Program-made: the position numbers and the translations under genes
Origin: Echinicola shivajiensis
Lineage (GTDB): Bacteria; Bacteroidota; Bacteroidia; Cytophagales; Cyclobacteriaceae
Assembly (NCBI RefSeq): GCF_018642165.1
Contig: NZ_JAHHZM010000009.1
Coordinates: 182,421-246,420, forward strand
DNA length: 64,000 nucleotides
Reading direction: 5' to 3'
The notes under the pieces: model-generated
Databases searched by the model: none
Seen by the model: the letters and a program-made list of their open reading frames with translations, nothing else
Told to the model about the DNA's origin: nothing
Shown here: piece by piece, positions 1-8,172 of the stretch
Numbering within the stretch: the stretch's first letter is position 1
How the letters are laid out: the number at the start of each line of letters is the position of its first letter

Positions 1-128
1 TCTGTTTCGGCTTTTTTATCTTTTTTCTTTTTGCGTTGGGCAAGGGCTTCATCACTGTGAAAGATAGCTCCCAATGCCAGGGAACAGATCAATAGCCCCC
101 TGAGAAAATTGGGGTGGAATTTGTTCAT
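1..128 (-). CDS. N-terminus of an exported protein, cut by the window edge
   Basis: The reverse strand opens with an ATG at 128-126 and stays open for 42 codons to the window edge. The peptide starts MNKFHPNFLRGLLICSLALG and shows a classical signal peptide: basic start, hydrophobic core, then an Ala-Leu-Ala-Gln cleavage region. A lysine-rich stretch (RKKKKDKK) follows directly. The mature domain lies outside the window, so no function can be given. The lysine-rich start after the signal peptide is seen on several Bacteroidota exported proteins but is not diagnostic. The 318 bp between it and the next gene holds that gene's terminator and presumably this gene's promoter. Confidence 0.7.
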   Translation of the reverse strand, partial: MNKFHPNFLRGLLICSLALGAIFHSDEALAQRKKKKDKKAET

Positions 129-394
129 ATATACTTAGATAATTATAATTTGTTTATAAATAAACTCAGCTTATTTATAAGAAGGGAGTAAAAATAGAAA
201 AATTATATAAATGGTAGGGCTGTAGACTTCTTTGTTTTAAAATGGAGATTTTATGTTTTAATATGACACGGTTCTTACACTTGGTATGCTTGGATCTATA
301 AAAAAGAAGTGCATAGCTTTATCAAGAATATGTGGTAATCTAAGCGCTAATGGAATTCCCTTTTAATGAGGGTGTAATGGTCATTAATAAAATA

Positions 395-428
395 AAAAGG
401 CTGCTATATTAATTTCTAGCAGCCTTTT
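395..428 (-). terminator. Rho-independent terminator of the LemA/TPM operon
   Basis: A perfect 12-bp inverted repeat pairs AAAAGGCTGCTA (395-406) with TAGCAGCCTTTT (417-428) around a 10-nt loop. Read on the minus strand it ends in a T run just after the stop codon of the TPM gene. The rest of the spacer from 129 to 394 is AT-rich and shows no gene. Confidence 0.8.
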
Positions 429-446
429 AAAATTTTCATTTGTTGA

Positions 447-1244
447 TTACCAACTTCCTCCAGCACCTCCGCCGCCGAAGCTTCCGCCTCCGAATCCACC
501 GCCCCCGCCAAAGCTGCCGCCACCACCGGAGAAGTTTCCGAAACCACCGCCTCCTCTGCGGCCTCCGCCAAGAAGGTTCATCAGCATCAATGAGGTGAAT
601 AGGTCAACGCCGCCACCTCTGCCACCCATGTGGTTATCATTGTCGTTTCTGTTTTTTAGCAGTGGAAGAATAACAAATACCACTATAAAGAAAAGGACGA
701 AGAAAATGGCCCCGCCATGATTTCCTTTTTTCTCAATATCTTCAGCATCATACTCACCACTAGCCAGTTTGATGATCATGGAAGTGGCTTGATCCAATCC
801 GTCATAATAGGCTTCCCTCTTGAATGAGGGAACTATGACATTGTCTACGATTCTTCTGGCCAAGGCATCCGGAACAGCACCTTCCATACCATAACCCGTG
901 GCTATAAATACTTTTCTATCTTTCATGGCAGCCAAGATCAACAGCCCATTATCCTTTCCATCTTGTCCTATACCCCACTTTTCTCCAAGTTGAAAGGAAT
1001 AGTCGCTGATGTCATATTGGCCCACAGAGCTTAAAAGCACGACGGCAATTTGTGTCGATGTACTATCATTATACGCTACCAGTTTACGCTCAAGAGCAGC
1101 CTGCTCAGAACTGGACAGGGTATTGGTGAAATCGTTTACCAGTTTTGGCGGATTGGGTCTTTCAGGGAAATCCCCTTGGGCCATCAGCAGGTTGGTAAAT
1201 AGAAAAAATATGAGGGTGAATAGAGGGGATTTCTTGGTAAGCAT
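447..1244 (-). CDS. TPM-domain (YgcG-type) exported protein with glycine-rich tail
   Basis: A TPM_phosphatase-domain (DUF477/YgcG) protein of 265 residues. The start chosen is the ATG at 1244, which gives a clean signal peptide (MLTKKSPLFTLIFFLF, cleavage near LLMAQ) and sits one base after the upstream stop; longer in-frame starts overlap the upstream gene and would spoil the signal peptide. The TPM domain runs over about residues 30-160 and includes the QIAVVLLSSV strand and the KVFIATGYGMEGAVPD segment. A membrane segment follows (about 178-195), then an extreme Gly-rich tail ending in GGAGGSW. Family members are membrane-anchored with the TPM domain outside the cytoplasm. Phosphatase activity was reported for plant relatives; in bacteria the role is unclear, and linkage to LemA is typical. 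It is the last gene of the operon. Confidence 0.88.
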   Translation of the reverse strand: MLTKKSPLFTLIFFLFTNLLMAQGDFPERPNPPKLVNDFTNTLSSSEQAALERKLVAYNDSTSTQIAVVLLSSVGQYDISDYSFQLGEKWGIGQDGKDNGLLILAAMKDRKVFIATGYGMEGAVPDALARRIVDNVIVPSFKREAYYDGLDQATSMIIKLASGEYDAEDIEKKGNHGGAIFFVLFFIVVFVILPLLKNRNDNDNHMGGRGGGVDLFTSLMLMNLLGGGRRGGGGFGNFSGGGGSFGGGGGFGGGSFGGGGAGGSW

Positions 1245-1245
1245 A

Positions 1246-1680
1246 TTATCCAAAGGAAATTTCATCGGAGAGTTCATTTTCATCTGTATCAGGATCATAG
1301 GGGAAATGTTCTTTCAAGGCTTTGCCGGACATTCCTATGCCAGTAACCAATCCTTCAGTGTAATTTCCCTGTTTAAAATATTCGAGCATTTTTGTTTTAA
1401 TACCCTCCCAAAAATCGTCAGGAACTAAAGCATTGATCCCGCCATCTCCAAGAATGGCAAATTTATGATCCTCTACAGCTAGATAAAATAATACTCCGTT
1501 TCTAAGCTTGGTTTTGTGCATTTTGAGCATAGCAAATACATCTGCTGCCCTGTCCAGTACATCTTCTTTGCAATGATTTTCCAGATGTACTTGAATTTCG
1601 CCACTAGTTTCCATTTCTGCAGCTTTGATGGCTGCAATGATCTGGTCTTTTTGTGCTTTTGTGAATAACTTTTCGGCCAT
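1246..1680 (-). CDS. TPM-domain protein, soluble short form
   Basis: A 144-residue TPM (DUF477) domain protein without a signal peptide or membrane helix, unlike its downstream neighbour. Diagnostic stretches are the N-terminal ETSGEIQVHLENHC, the RNGVLFYLAVEDHKFAILGD strand pair, and the PDDFWEGI and TEGLVTGI helices. It lies between lemA and the exported TPM gene, giving the LemA-TPM-TPM order common in Bacteroidota. The spacing to the next gene is one base, so translational coupling is likely. Molecular function is not established; pairing one cytoplasmic and one exported TPM domain suggests they act on the two faces of one membrane process, which is inference. Confidence 0.85.
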   Translation of the reverse strand: MAEKLFTKAQKDQIIAAIKAAEMETSGEIQVHLENHCKEDVLDRAADVFAMLKMHKTKLRNGVLFYLAVEDHKFAILGDGGINALVPDDFWEGIKTKMLEYFKQGNYTEGLVTGIGMSGKALKEHFPYDPDTDENELSDEISFG

Positions 1681-1693
1681 GCCATATATTTTG

Positions 1694-1720
1694 GCTGTCC
1701 GGAATATTTTCCCGGACAGC
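1694..1720 (-). other. Intercistronic hairpin between lemA and the TPM genes
   Basis: A perfect 9-bp GC-rich inverted repeat, GCTGTCCGG (1694-1702) and CCGGACAGC (1712-1720), lies in the 53-bp gap. On the minus strand it is followed by mixed sequence, not a T run, so it is better read as an mRNA-processing or stabilising element (or a leaky terminator) setting the lemA:TPM ratio than as a full terminator. Confidence 0.5.
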
Positions 1721-1733
1721 TGAATGAGTCAAT

Positions 1734-2324
1734 TTAGAATTCTACGCTTGGTGCATTTTCTGCTCCCTCAGTGGCTTCGAAATAACCTTTTTTATCAAAG
1801 CCATACCAGCCAGCAAAGATATTGTTTGGAAAGGTTCTAAGGTTGGAATTATAGGATTGTACGGATTCGTTAAAGTTCCTTCTGGCTACCGCAATTCTGT
1901 TTTCTGTGCCTTCTAGTTGGGCCTGCAAATCCAAAAAGTTTTGATTGGCCTTTAGGTCAGGATACCTTTCTACTGCCACCAGTAGCCTGCTCAAACTTCC
2001 GCTTAATTGGTCCTGAGCTTGTTGGAACTGGGCAATTTTTTCTGGTGTTAATTCATCTGCATTGATATTTACTGAGGTAGCTTTCGCTCGGGCTTCAATT
2101 ACTCCTTGCAAAGTTTCCTGTTCAAATTCTGCATAACCTTTTACAGTATTGACCAAGTTTGGAATCAGATCTGATCTTCTTTGATATTGTGTTTCCACTT
2201 CGGCCCATTTACCGTTGATGTTTTCTTCTGTTTTCACAAATTGGTTGTAAGTACCTACCGCTTTGGTGTAGACAAAAATACCTACTACTGCAATAATAAG
2301 AATTGGAATAATCGCTTTTTTCAT
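1734..2324 (-). CDS. lemA: LemA family protein
   Basis: A 196-residue LemA-family protein, the usual size. It starts with one membrane segment (AIIPILIIAVVGIFVYTKAV), followed by the family core: WAEVETQYQRRSDLIPNLVN, a long helix with VIEARAKAT, then LVAVERYPDLKANQNFLDLQ and RIAVARRNFNESVQSYN. LemA proteins are thought to be anchored at the inner membrane with a helical domain outside; their biochemical role is unknown. It is the first gene of the operon with the two TPM genes, an arrangement conserved across many phyla. The start is the first ATG after a gene-free leader and gives the complete family N-terminus. Confidence 0.95.
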   Translation of the reverse strand: MKKAIIPILIIAVVGIFVYTKAVGTYNQFVKTEENINGKWAEVETQYQRRSDLIPNLVNTVKGYAEFEQETLQGVIEARAKATSVNINADELTPEKIAQFQQAQDQLSGSLSRLLVAVERYPDLKANQNFLDLQAQLEGTENRIAVARRNFNESVQSYNSNLRTFPNNIFAGWYGFDKKGYFEATEGAENAPSVEF

Positions 2325-2407
2325 AGTTTGTGTTAAATCTGTTACACGAATTTAGATATAATCACGCAAAAGAACCTCTAGGGTTTGGGAAAATTCGATA
2401 AAGGTCT

Positions 2408-5400
2408 TTAGTTAGCCTCAGTAATACTCGCTTGTTTATCTGCTAGACTTAATTTTTTTAGCATTACTTTGAAGCAGGTACCTTTCCCCAACTCACTTTC
2501 TAAAAATATCTCTCCTTCGAGAGACCTTATTTGTTCCCTCACCAAATACAGGCCCAGGCCTTTGCCTTCAATATGAGAATGAAAGCGTTGATATAGTCCG
2601 AAAATGCGGTCTTTATATTTTTCTAAATCTATACCAATACCATTGTCCCTAAAAGTTAGTAGGAAGTGGTCGTTCAGCATAGAAGATTCAATCCAAATTT
2701 CAGGATGGCGATCAGGATGGCTGTATTTTATGGCATTAGTCATAAAGTTCATCAAGATGTTTTCTATATGACTGTGGATATAATTGACCTTTTCTGTCCT
2801 GAAGTTTTTATGAATTTTTACATTGGCTTCCTGTAATTGTTTAAATATGCTCTTTTCTAAATTGTTCATTAGATCATTCAAGTAGATTTCTTCTACCTTC
2901 AAAATCTTTTGTTTTCTAAAGGAAACCACTTCTATTAAATCTGTAAGTGTTGAATTCAAAATCGACACAGTCAATTTTAAATTATCAATGACCTCGATAT
3001 TTTCTGGGCTATCCGGCTTTTCTTCATCATATAAGTCTAAAAGCGAGGTTATGTTTACAATTGGTGCCCTTAAGTTATGGGAAACGATGTAAGCAAATCT
3101 TTGCAGTTCATCATTATGGTTGGAAAGGTCTTTTATGAGTTTTTCCCGCTCAATTTCTGATTTTTTTGATTCGGTAATATTTTGTGTAACCAGTAGGATT
3201 CTAAAGACCTCATCTCTTTCATTTTTTAATGGAACACCGGTCTTCTTGTAGATTTGATCGTTGAGGCTTACTTCGTATATTACCGTTTGTCCCATCATCA
3301 CCTTATCCAGTTGGCCTTTTGCAAAAGCTGCTGTTTTATCATCATACTTTTCCAAATGGTAGGAACCGATTAGCGTTTTTGGATCTACTTTTAATTTCTT
3401 GTATTCATTTCCTTCTGTGTAAATATACTTCAACTCTCTGTCAAGCACATCCACGGTACCTTTTGGGAAGTTTTCTGCCACGCTTTGGTAGAGCTGCTTT
3501 GATTCTATTAGTTTTTGTTCGTTCTTAATTCTTTGCAGATCTGCGCCTATTCTGTCCCCTAAAATGGTGAGTATATTTTTTATGCCTGTTTGATTGTCCA
3601 GGGCTTTGGTATCCATGATCAATAGGATTCCTATCTTTTTACCAGTCTTATCGTTAATTCCTGTTGAACAATAAGATTGGATGTTCTTCTCAAGAAGCAT
3701 TTGATCAAGTGGGAATATCTCGCATACATGATCATCATAGATGGTGATCTTATTTTCACTAGAAAGGGATGTTTCACATGGAGTATGCTCTAAAGAATAC
3801 CTGATATTAGGAACCAATTTGCCATTTTCTGCCATAGCCAAAGATTGGATTGAATTGGTTTCTGGAAGATATTCTCCAATAATACTAACTGCCATGTCTA
3901 GTTTCTTGGTAATAAGCTTGACGGTTTCATTGAAAAATTCCTTATCACTGTATCGGGCAGAAATTTCAGCGACATCATTCATGATCAGCTGGGTATATTC
4001 TTTTTGACTTAGGTCTTCGAAGAATGCTTGGTACCCCTGCTCATATTCCATTTTCTCAACAGTTAGCCTAATGTAGAAGTGGCTATTATTGAGGGAAGAT
4101 AAATAGGGGCCTTCATAATGTCCCTTTCCTGTTTTAAAGGCCTCGAAAAAGGCTTGGTCTATATCGCCATTGGTTGCAAAATCCCGAATGTTTTTGCCAG
4201 TGATTAGACTGGGGTCATCAATATTTAACTTTTTTAGTAAGGTTTTATTTACACTTTGAATAGCGCCATTTTTGTCAAAATTCATTATGGCCAATGGGCT
4301 ATTGTCATAGATGGACTGAAATTGTTCAAGGTGCTTTTTGTTCCTAATTTCCACTTCTCGATGATAGGTGATATCCATCAAGTAGCCAATGCGAATATTG
4401 TTTTTTTCGGAGCTATTGAATTTGCTTGATGTGGAGAATATGGATTTGATCTGTCCTTCGAGGCTTATTATTCTGAAGTATTGCTCCGGATTTCCTTGGT
4501 TTATAGAGACTTCTTTGTTATGTTCGGTTACTCCATCTACATCTTCCGGGTGAATAAATTCCATAAGGGCCTTTTTTCCGCTCATTAAGTGAGAGGGACT
4601 TATTCCCAGTAATTCGTTGGCCACTCCATTAGCAAAAATTATTCTTTGGTTACCATCTGGCTTTTGTTCGAAAAGATAAACCATACAGGGGATTTGTCCT
4701 GGAATATGATGGTCGTTTTCTAGAGAAATGTCTCTGTTTAGCTCATTGATATTGGTAATATCTTCAATTATCCTAACCGTGATTCTTTTTGACGTGTTTT
4801 GGTCCTGAAATATTCTAGCAGTTTCCTGCACGTAGATAAAGTCTTTTTCTGGGTGTTTTAGTCTATAATACGAAAAAACTGGTGCTGTAAGCTCTTCAAA
4901 AGGCTCAAATGTAAGTGATAGTTTTTCCCGATCTTCAGGAAAAATATAGCTTTCCCAGTCTTCTGGACATGAGATATTTACTGATTCACCAGATAACCCA
5001 AATATAGAACAGAAATTTCCATAGGCCCTAAACTCATTGTTTTCAACTCGCTGTTCTAAAAAGACAGCTGAAGGCTTTTCCTTTATGGTGAGATCCAGTG
5101 ATAACGAATCTTTGTCAATGGAAATGAATTCTATATGACTAAGCTTGATTAGGCTATATCTATTACTTCCAGTACCAATTAACTCCTTGGTTATAGTGAT
5201 CCAAGTATAATCTAGCGGATTACTATTTTCATCCTCTAAAAATTTATTTAGATCCGTTTCTTTTATTTCAGAGGCCAGTAATTGAAGGTGTCTTATAAGC
5301 TCTTCTGTGCTATTTATTGTGCCATTAAAATCAGAAGTAGGAATGATGGATCTAGTATCCCTATCATAAATCCAAGCATCTTCACCATTGAAGCTGCTAT

Positions 5401-5692
5401 CTAATGAGATCATGATGTTTAATAATTCTGAATCTCCTTGACCTACGATATTACCTTGTATTTGAACCTTTTCAAAACTGCCATCTCCTATTAGCATATA
5501 GGTTTCAATGCGCTTATGGAAGCATATTTGTTGATAAATAAATTCAAGTGCGTTTATTGGTAAGGCCGGAAAGATTTTTTCGATTTCTTCCACAGTTTCC
5601 TTTGATTTATCTTGGATAAACCCTTCACTTAGAAAAGCTATTTGGAAATTGTTAGCATTAAACCTAACAGCGGTCAGTAAACATGGTGCCAT
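2408..5692 (-). CDS. Multi-PAS/GAF sensor histidine kinase
   Basis: A 1094-residue soluble sensor kinase with no membrane segment. The first ~190 residues do not match a domain I recognise. PAS-like modules follow (about 200-320, 330-440 with HPEDVDGVTEHN, 455-570 with YDNSPLAIMNFDKNGAIQSV), then a GAF-like module (about 577-715), another PAS (about 725-850) and the kinase core. The HisKA motif RFAYIVSHNLRAPI puts the phospho-acceptor histidine near residue 872. The HATPase domain shows the N box (NFMTNAIKYSHP), G1 (DNGIGID) and G2 (GKGLGLYLVREQI). There is no receiver domain or adjacent response regulator, so it is an orphan kinase. The HNLRAP H-box is typical of large Bacteroidota PAS kinases. 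The ligand cannot be inferred. Confidence 0.92.
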   Translation of the reverse strand: MAPCLLTAVRFNANNFQIAFLSEGFIQDKSKETVEEIEKIFPALPINALEFIYQQICFHKRIETYMLIGDGSFEKVQIQGNIVGQGDSELLNIMISLDSSFNGEDAWIYDRDTRSIIPTSDFNGTINSTEELIRHLQLLASEIKETDLNKFLEDENSNPLDYTWITITKELIGTGSNRYSLIKLSHIEFISIDKDSLSLDLTIKEKPSAVFLEQRVENNEFRAYGNFCSIFGLSGESVNISCPEDWESYIFPEDREKLSLTFEPFEELTAPVFSYYRLKHPEKDFIYVQETARIFQDQNTSKRITVRIIEDITNINELNRDISLENDHHIPGQIPCMVYLFEQKPDGNQRIIFANGVANELLGISPSHLMSGKKALMEFIHPEDVDGVTEHNKEVSINQGNPEQYFRIISLEGQIKSIFSTSSKFNSSEKNNIRIGYLMDITYHREVEIRNKKHLEQFQSIYDNSPLAIMNFDKNGAIQSVNKTLLKKLNIDDPSLITGKNIRDFATNGDIDQAFFEAFKTGKGHYEGPYLSSLNNSHFYIRLTVEKMEYEQGYQAFFEDLSQKEYTQLIMNDVAEISARYSDKEFFNETVKLITKKLDMAVSIIGEYLPETNSIQSLAMAENGKLVPNIRYSLEHTPCETSLSSENKITIYDDHVCEIFPLDQMLLEKNIQSYCSTGINDKTGKKIGILLIMDTKALDNQTGIKNILTILGDRIGADLQRIKNEQKLIESKQLYQSVAENFPKGTVDVLDRELKYIYTEGNEYKKLKVDPKTLIGSYHLEKYDDKTAAFAKGQLDKVMMGQTVIYEVSLNDQIYKKTGVPLKNERDEVFRILLVTQNITESKKSEIEREKLIKDLSNHNDELQRFAYIVSHNLRAPIVNITSLLDLYDEEKPDSPENIEVIDNLKLTVSILNSTLTDLIEVVSFRKQKILKVEEIYLNDLMNNLEKSIFKQLQEANVKIHKNFRTEKVNYIHSHIENILMNFMTNAIKYSHPDRHPEIWIESSMLNDHFLLTFRDNGIGIDLEKYKDRIFGLYQRFHSHIEGKGLGLYLVREQIRSLEGEIFLESELGKGTCFKVMLKKLSLADKQASITEAN

Positions 5693-5812
5693 AGGTGGTC
5701 AATTGTGTGGAATTTAAATATGTCATCAAAAAGGTATTTTAAATTTAGTTTATTTCAGTTGAAATTGCAGAAAAAATCTAGGATATTCTTTTACTTTCTG
5801 TATATGAGTTAT

Positions 5813-7060
5813 TTAAAGTTGTTTTTTGAGCACAATTGATTTATCCAGCTCAACGAGTGCTCCCCTGATGTTTCTGATGATGGTAAAACGGATTGTTTTT
5901 CCTTCCTCTGAGCGCAATAGATCATTTATTTCAGCCAGTTCCCAATATTCTACAGGTAGAAGGTTAATGGAAAGGATTTCATCTCCTGCTTTGATTCCTG
6001 CTTTTGAGGAAGGTGTATTTTCACGGATGCTGCTCACATAGTATCTACCATTTTCTGCACTTGTCATCCGAATTTTCATTCCACTCATATCGTAATTAAA
6101 AGCAGCGTGAAAGCCTGATCCTTTTTTATAATACATCTGCTCCCGGGGGTAGTCAATGATGATTTGCATACGGGATAATAGCTCTGATCCTAAACTTCCC
6201 ATTCTCCCCGATTCAATAATAATAGAGGAGAATTCCGTCTCATCTGGGTAAGAAGTAATGACCTTTTTGAAATCTAGTTTCCCAATGGAATATTTTTGTA
6301 CCCGTCCTGCATGGCCATAGAGGTCTCCTCCTAAGGATCGTCCAAGGTCTGTTTCTATATTGTTGGGAGGCAGGACTATTTCATCAGAAGTTTCCCTATT
6401 CAGCAATAGACCATGGTTGGCACCAGTATCAATCAGGAAGTTGCCATTCAAGTCAGGGCCTTCAATTTGTTTAACTGTGCCTTCCACATAAGGTTTGTAA
6501 TTATCAAATTCCAGGTCAATTTTTCTATACCCAAAGGGTTTTTTGCTCATTCTTTCAGGGCTGTAGAAGGTGAGATAGTTAATTTGATAGTTTATTTTGA
6601 TGGGGTTGTACTTGAAAAATTCATAACCTAAAATTCCATGGATAGGCACCCCAATCACTTTTTCCAACTCAAGAAAATCTTCTGTAAGAACCAAGATGGC
6701 TTGAATTGAACCTTCTACAGGACCTAAGTCTATAGTGTTATTTGGAGAAACCAAGGCAGTGAGCACTGTTTTTCCATCTGCCCCCATAAGATTGAGGGTT
6801 CTGGTGTAATAGAGTCCCAGTTCATCCCCTAGGTTTTTGCTGAAAAGTATGTTTGATTTTACACCCGTATCAATGAGGAAATTCATCTCCTTTCCTTCAT
6901 TAATGGAAACAGGCAAAATGATTAGATTATTGTAGTTATAGAAGGGGATAAGGGTTTTCTTTTTTTTCTCTTTCATGTAAAATCCCGGCACTTGAGCCCA
7001 GCTTTCCATTGAGAAAAATAATAAGATGGATATGGGAATTAAAAACTTCCTTAGGATCAT
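5813..7060 (-). CDS. Exported double retropepsin-like aspartic protease with PDZ domain
   Basis: A 415-residue exported protein. A signal peptide (LRKFLIPISILLFFSMESWA, cleavage near AQ) precedes two retropepsin-like domains, each with a DTG active-site motif: NFLIDTGVKSNILFS (Asp64) and NFLIDTGANHGLLLN (about Asp210). A PDZ domain closes the protein (about residues 325-405: SSKAGIKAGDEILSINL). Eukaryotic and viral retropepsins are homodimers of one-DTG units, so one chain carrying two DTG domains could form its own active site, as in pepsin-like enzymes. PDZ-linked aspartyl proteases of this kind are widespread in Bacteroidota but mostly uncharacterised. It is monocistronic, with 120 bp to the kinase gene and a divergent Fur gene upstream. 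Confidence 0.9.
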   Translation of the reverse strand: MILRKFLIPISILLFFSMESWAQVPGFYMKEKKKKTLIPFYNYNNLIILPVSINEGKEMNFLIDTGVKSNILFSKNLGDELGLYYTRTLNLMGADGKTVLTALVSPNNTIDLGPVEGSIQAILVLTEDFLELEKVIGVPIHGILGYEFFKYNPIKINYQINYLTFYSPERMSKKPFGYRKIDLEFDNYKPYVEGTVKQIEGPDLNGNFLIDTGANHGLLLNRETSDEIVLPPNNIETDLGRSLGGDLYGHAGRVQKYSIGKLDFKKVITSYPDETEFSSIIIESGRMGSLGSELLSRMQIIIDYPREQMYYKKGSGFHAAFNYDMSGMKIRMTSAENGRYYVSSIRENTPSSKAGIKAGDEILSINLLPVEYWELAEINDLLRSEEGKTIRFTIIRNIRGALVELDKSIVLKKQL

Positions 7061-7282
7061 ACATAACCAATTTAATATTATCTACTTAAAATAAGAAAAT
7101 ATTTAAAAGTCTACACAATGGACAGTAAGGTGAATATTAAATAAGCTTACTCAATCACCAATTTTGCTTTGCTTATGCTAATTTAGATTGAAAGCAAATA
7201 AGGGGCGATAGCTTGGAGATGTAATGCTTAGTTTGATAAAATCTAAAAAATCCTGCATCTTTATTTTTTAGTAAATGATGTT

Positions 7283-7753
7283 ATGGCAGAGAAGTCTATC
7301 TTAGAAAAAGCAAAGAAAATATTTGAGAACTTTTTGTTGCGACAAGGAAGTAGGAAAACACCTGAACGTTTTTCTGTTATTGATGAATTGTATGCACTAC
7401 CTCAGGATGAACATATTGATGTTGAGGGTCTTTTTCTATTGATGAGGAACAAGGGTTATTCTATTAGCCGAGCCACCATTTATAATACGCTGGATCTTCT
7501 GGTTGAGTGCGGATTGGCTGTTAAACACCAGTTTAAAGATAAAGTAGCTCTTTATGAGCAAGCACTAACTTACAAACATCATGATCATCATGTTTGCAAT
7601 CAATGTAGGAAGATCAGAGAATTTTCTGATGAGCGTATCAATGCTATCAAAGAAGCAATGGGTAAGGAATTTTCTTCGGCAATAACCAGTCATTCTTTGG
7701 TGCTTTATGGGGACTGTCAAATTCCTGATTGCAAAAACCTTAAATTGGTTTAA
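7283..7753 (+). CDS. Fur-family metal-responsive repressor
   Basis: A 156-residue Fur-superfamily regulator. The N-terminal winged helix (about residues 15-90) includes the recognition helix SISRATIYNTLDLL. The dimerisation domain carries the metal-site signature HHDHHVCNQC (about 98-107) and a second cysteine pair in YGDCQIPDC; together CxxC and CxxxxC form a Cys4 structural zinc site. Family members bind Fe(II), Zn(II), Mn(II) or report peroxide; sequence alone does not settle which, though the HHDHH motif fits Fur/PerR. It is transcribed alone, divergent from the protease gene, and borders the putative replication origin. Confidence 0.93.
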   Translation: MAEKSILEKAKKIFENFLLRQGSRKTPERFSVIDELYALPQDEHIDVEGLFLLMRNKGYSISRATIYNTLDLLVECGLAVKHQFKDKVALYEQALTYKHHDHHVCNQCRKIREFSDERINAIKEAMGKEFSSAITSHSLVLYGDCQIPDCKNLKLV

Positions 7754-7982
7754 TCTTCCCTATTCCTTTGTAATTTATTTTACTGTTAATAATCGATACT
7801 TAGTTGGTGTTTAATACCAGTATTGATTTCATATACAGAAAAATGTATTGGATGTTTTTGCTGCTGTTTTATTCTGAAATATGAAATTTTCTAACTCCAA
7901 GGCTTTGCCCAAGACCAATAGTTTGGAAGAAAATATATGGGTTAAAACGGCCATAAACAAGGCCTAATTTTTAACTGGAATT

Positions 7983-8141
7983 TTATCCACAATTATCAAT
8001 ACTTATCCACACTGATGCTTGGTTGATACTTAAGTGGCTGTAAAACAGTGATTTATATCTTTATTTGAAAAGGCTATTTGTGGATAAATGGCTGGAAATG
8101 AAATTATTATAATTTTGGCTCTTGGGATAACGCGTGGATAA
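7983..8141. other. Candidate replication origin: DnaA-box cluster
   Basis: The 419-bp gap between the Fur and CLC genes holds three exact TTATCCACA boxes: 7983-7991 and 8003-8011 (forward) and 8079-8087 (as TGTGGATAA). A one-mismatch box lies at 8133-8141 (CGTGGATAA). Two-mismatch boxes at 7993-8001 (TTATCAATA) and 8122-8130 (TTGGGATAA) complete an arrangement of three forward boxes at exact 10-bp steps facing inverted boxes, two of them 11 bp apart. AT-rich tracts around 8041-8070 and 8100-8115 could serve as the unwinding element. All genes to the left (1-7060) are on the minus strand, and most genes right of 10.9 kb are on the plus strand, as expected for replication diverging here. The origin call is inference; the boxes are directly visible. 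Confidence 0.65.
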
Positions 8142-8172
8142 GCTGAAGACCGAATATTATTTTTCTGAGTAA

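Noticed and set aside
477..600. Short repeated GCC/GGCGGT-type units, which look like a tandem array
   Set aside because: They encode the Gly-rich tail of the TPM protein; not a CRISPR or a non-coding repeat.
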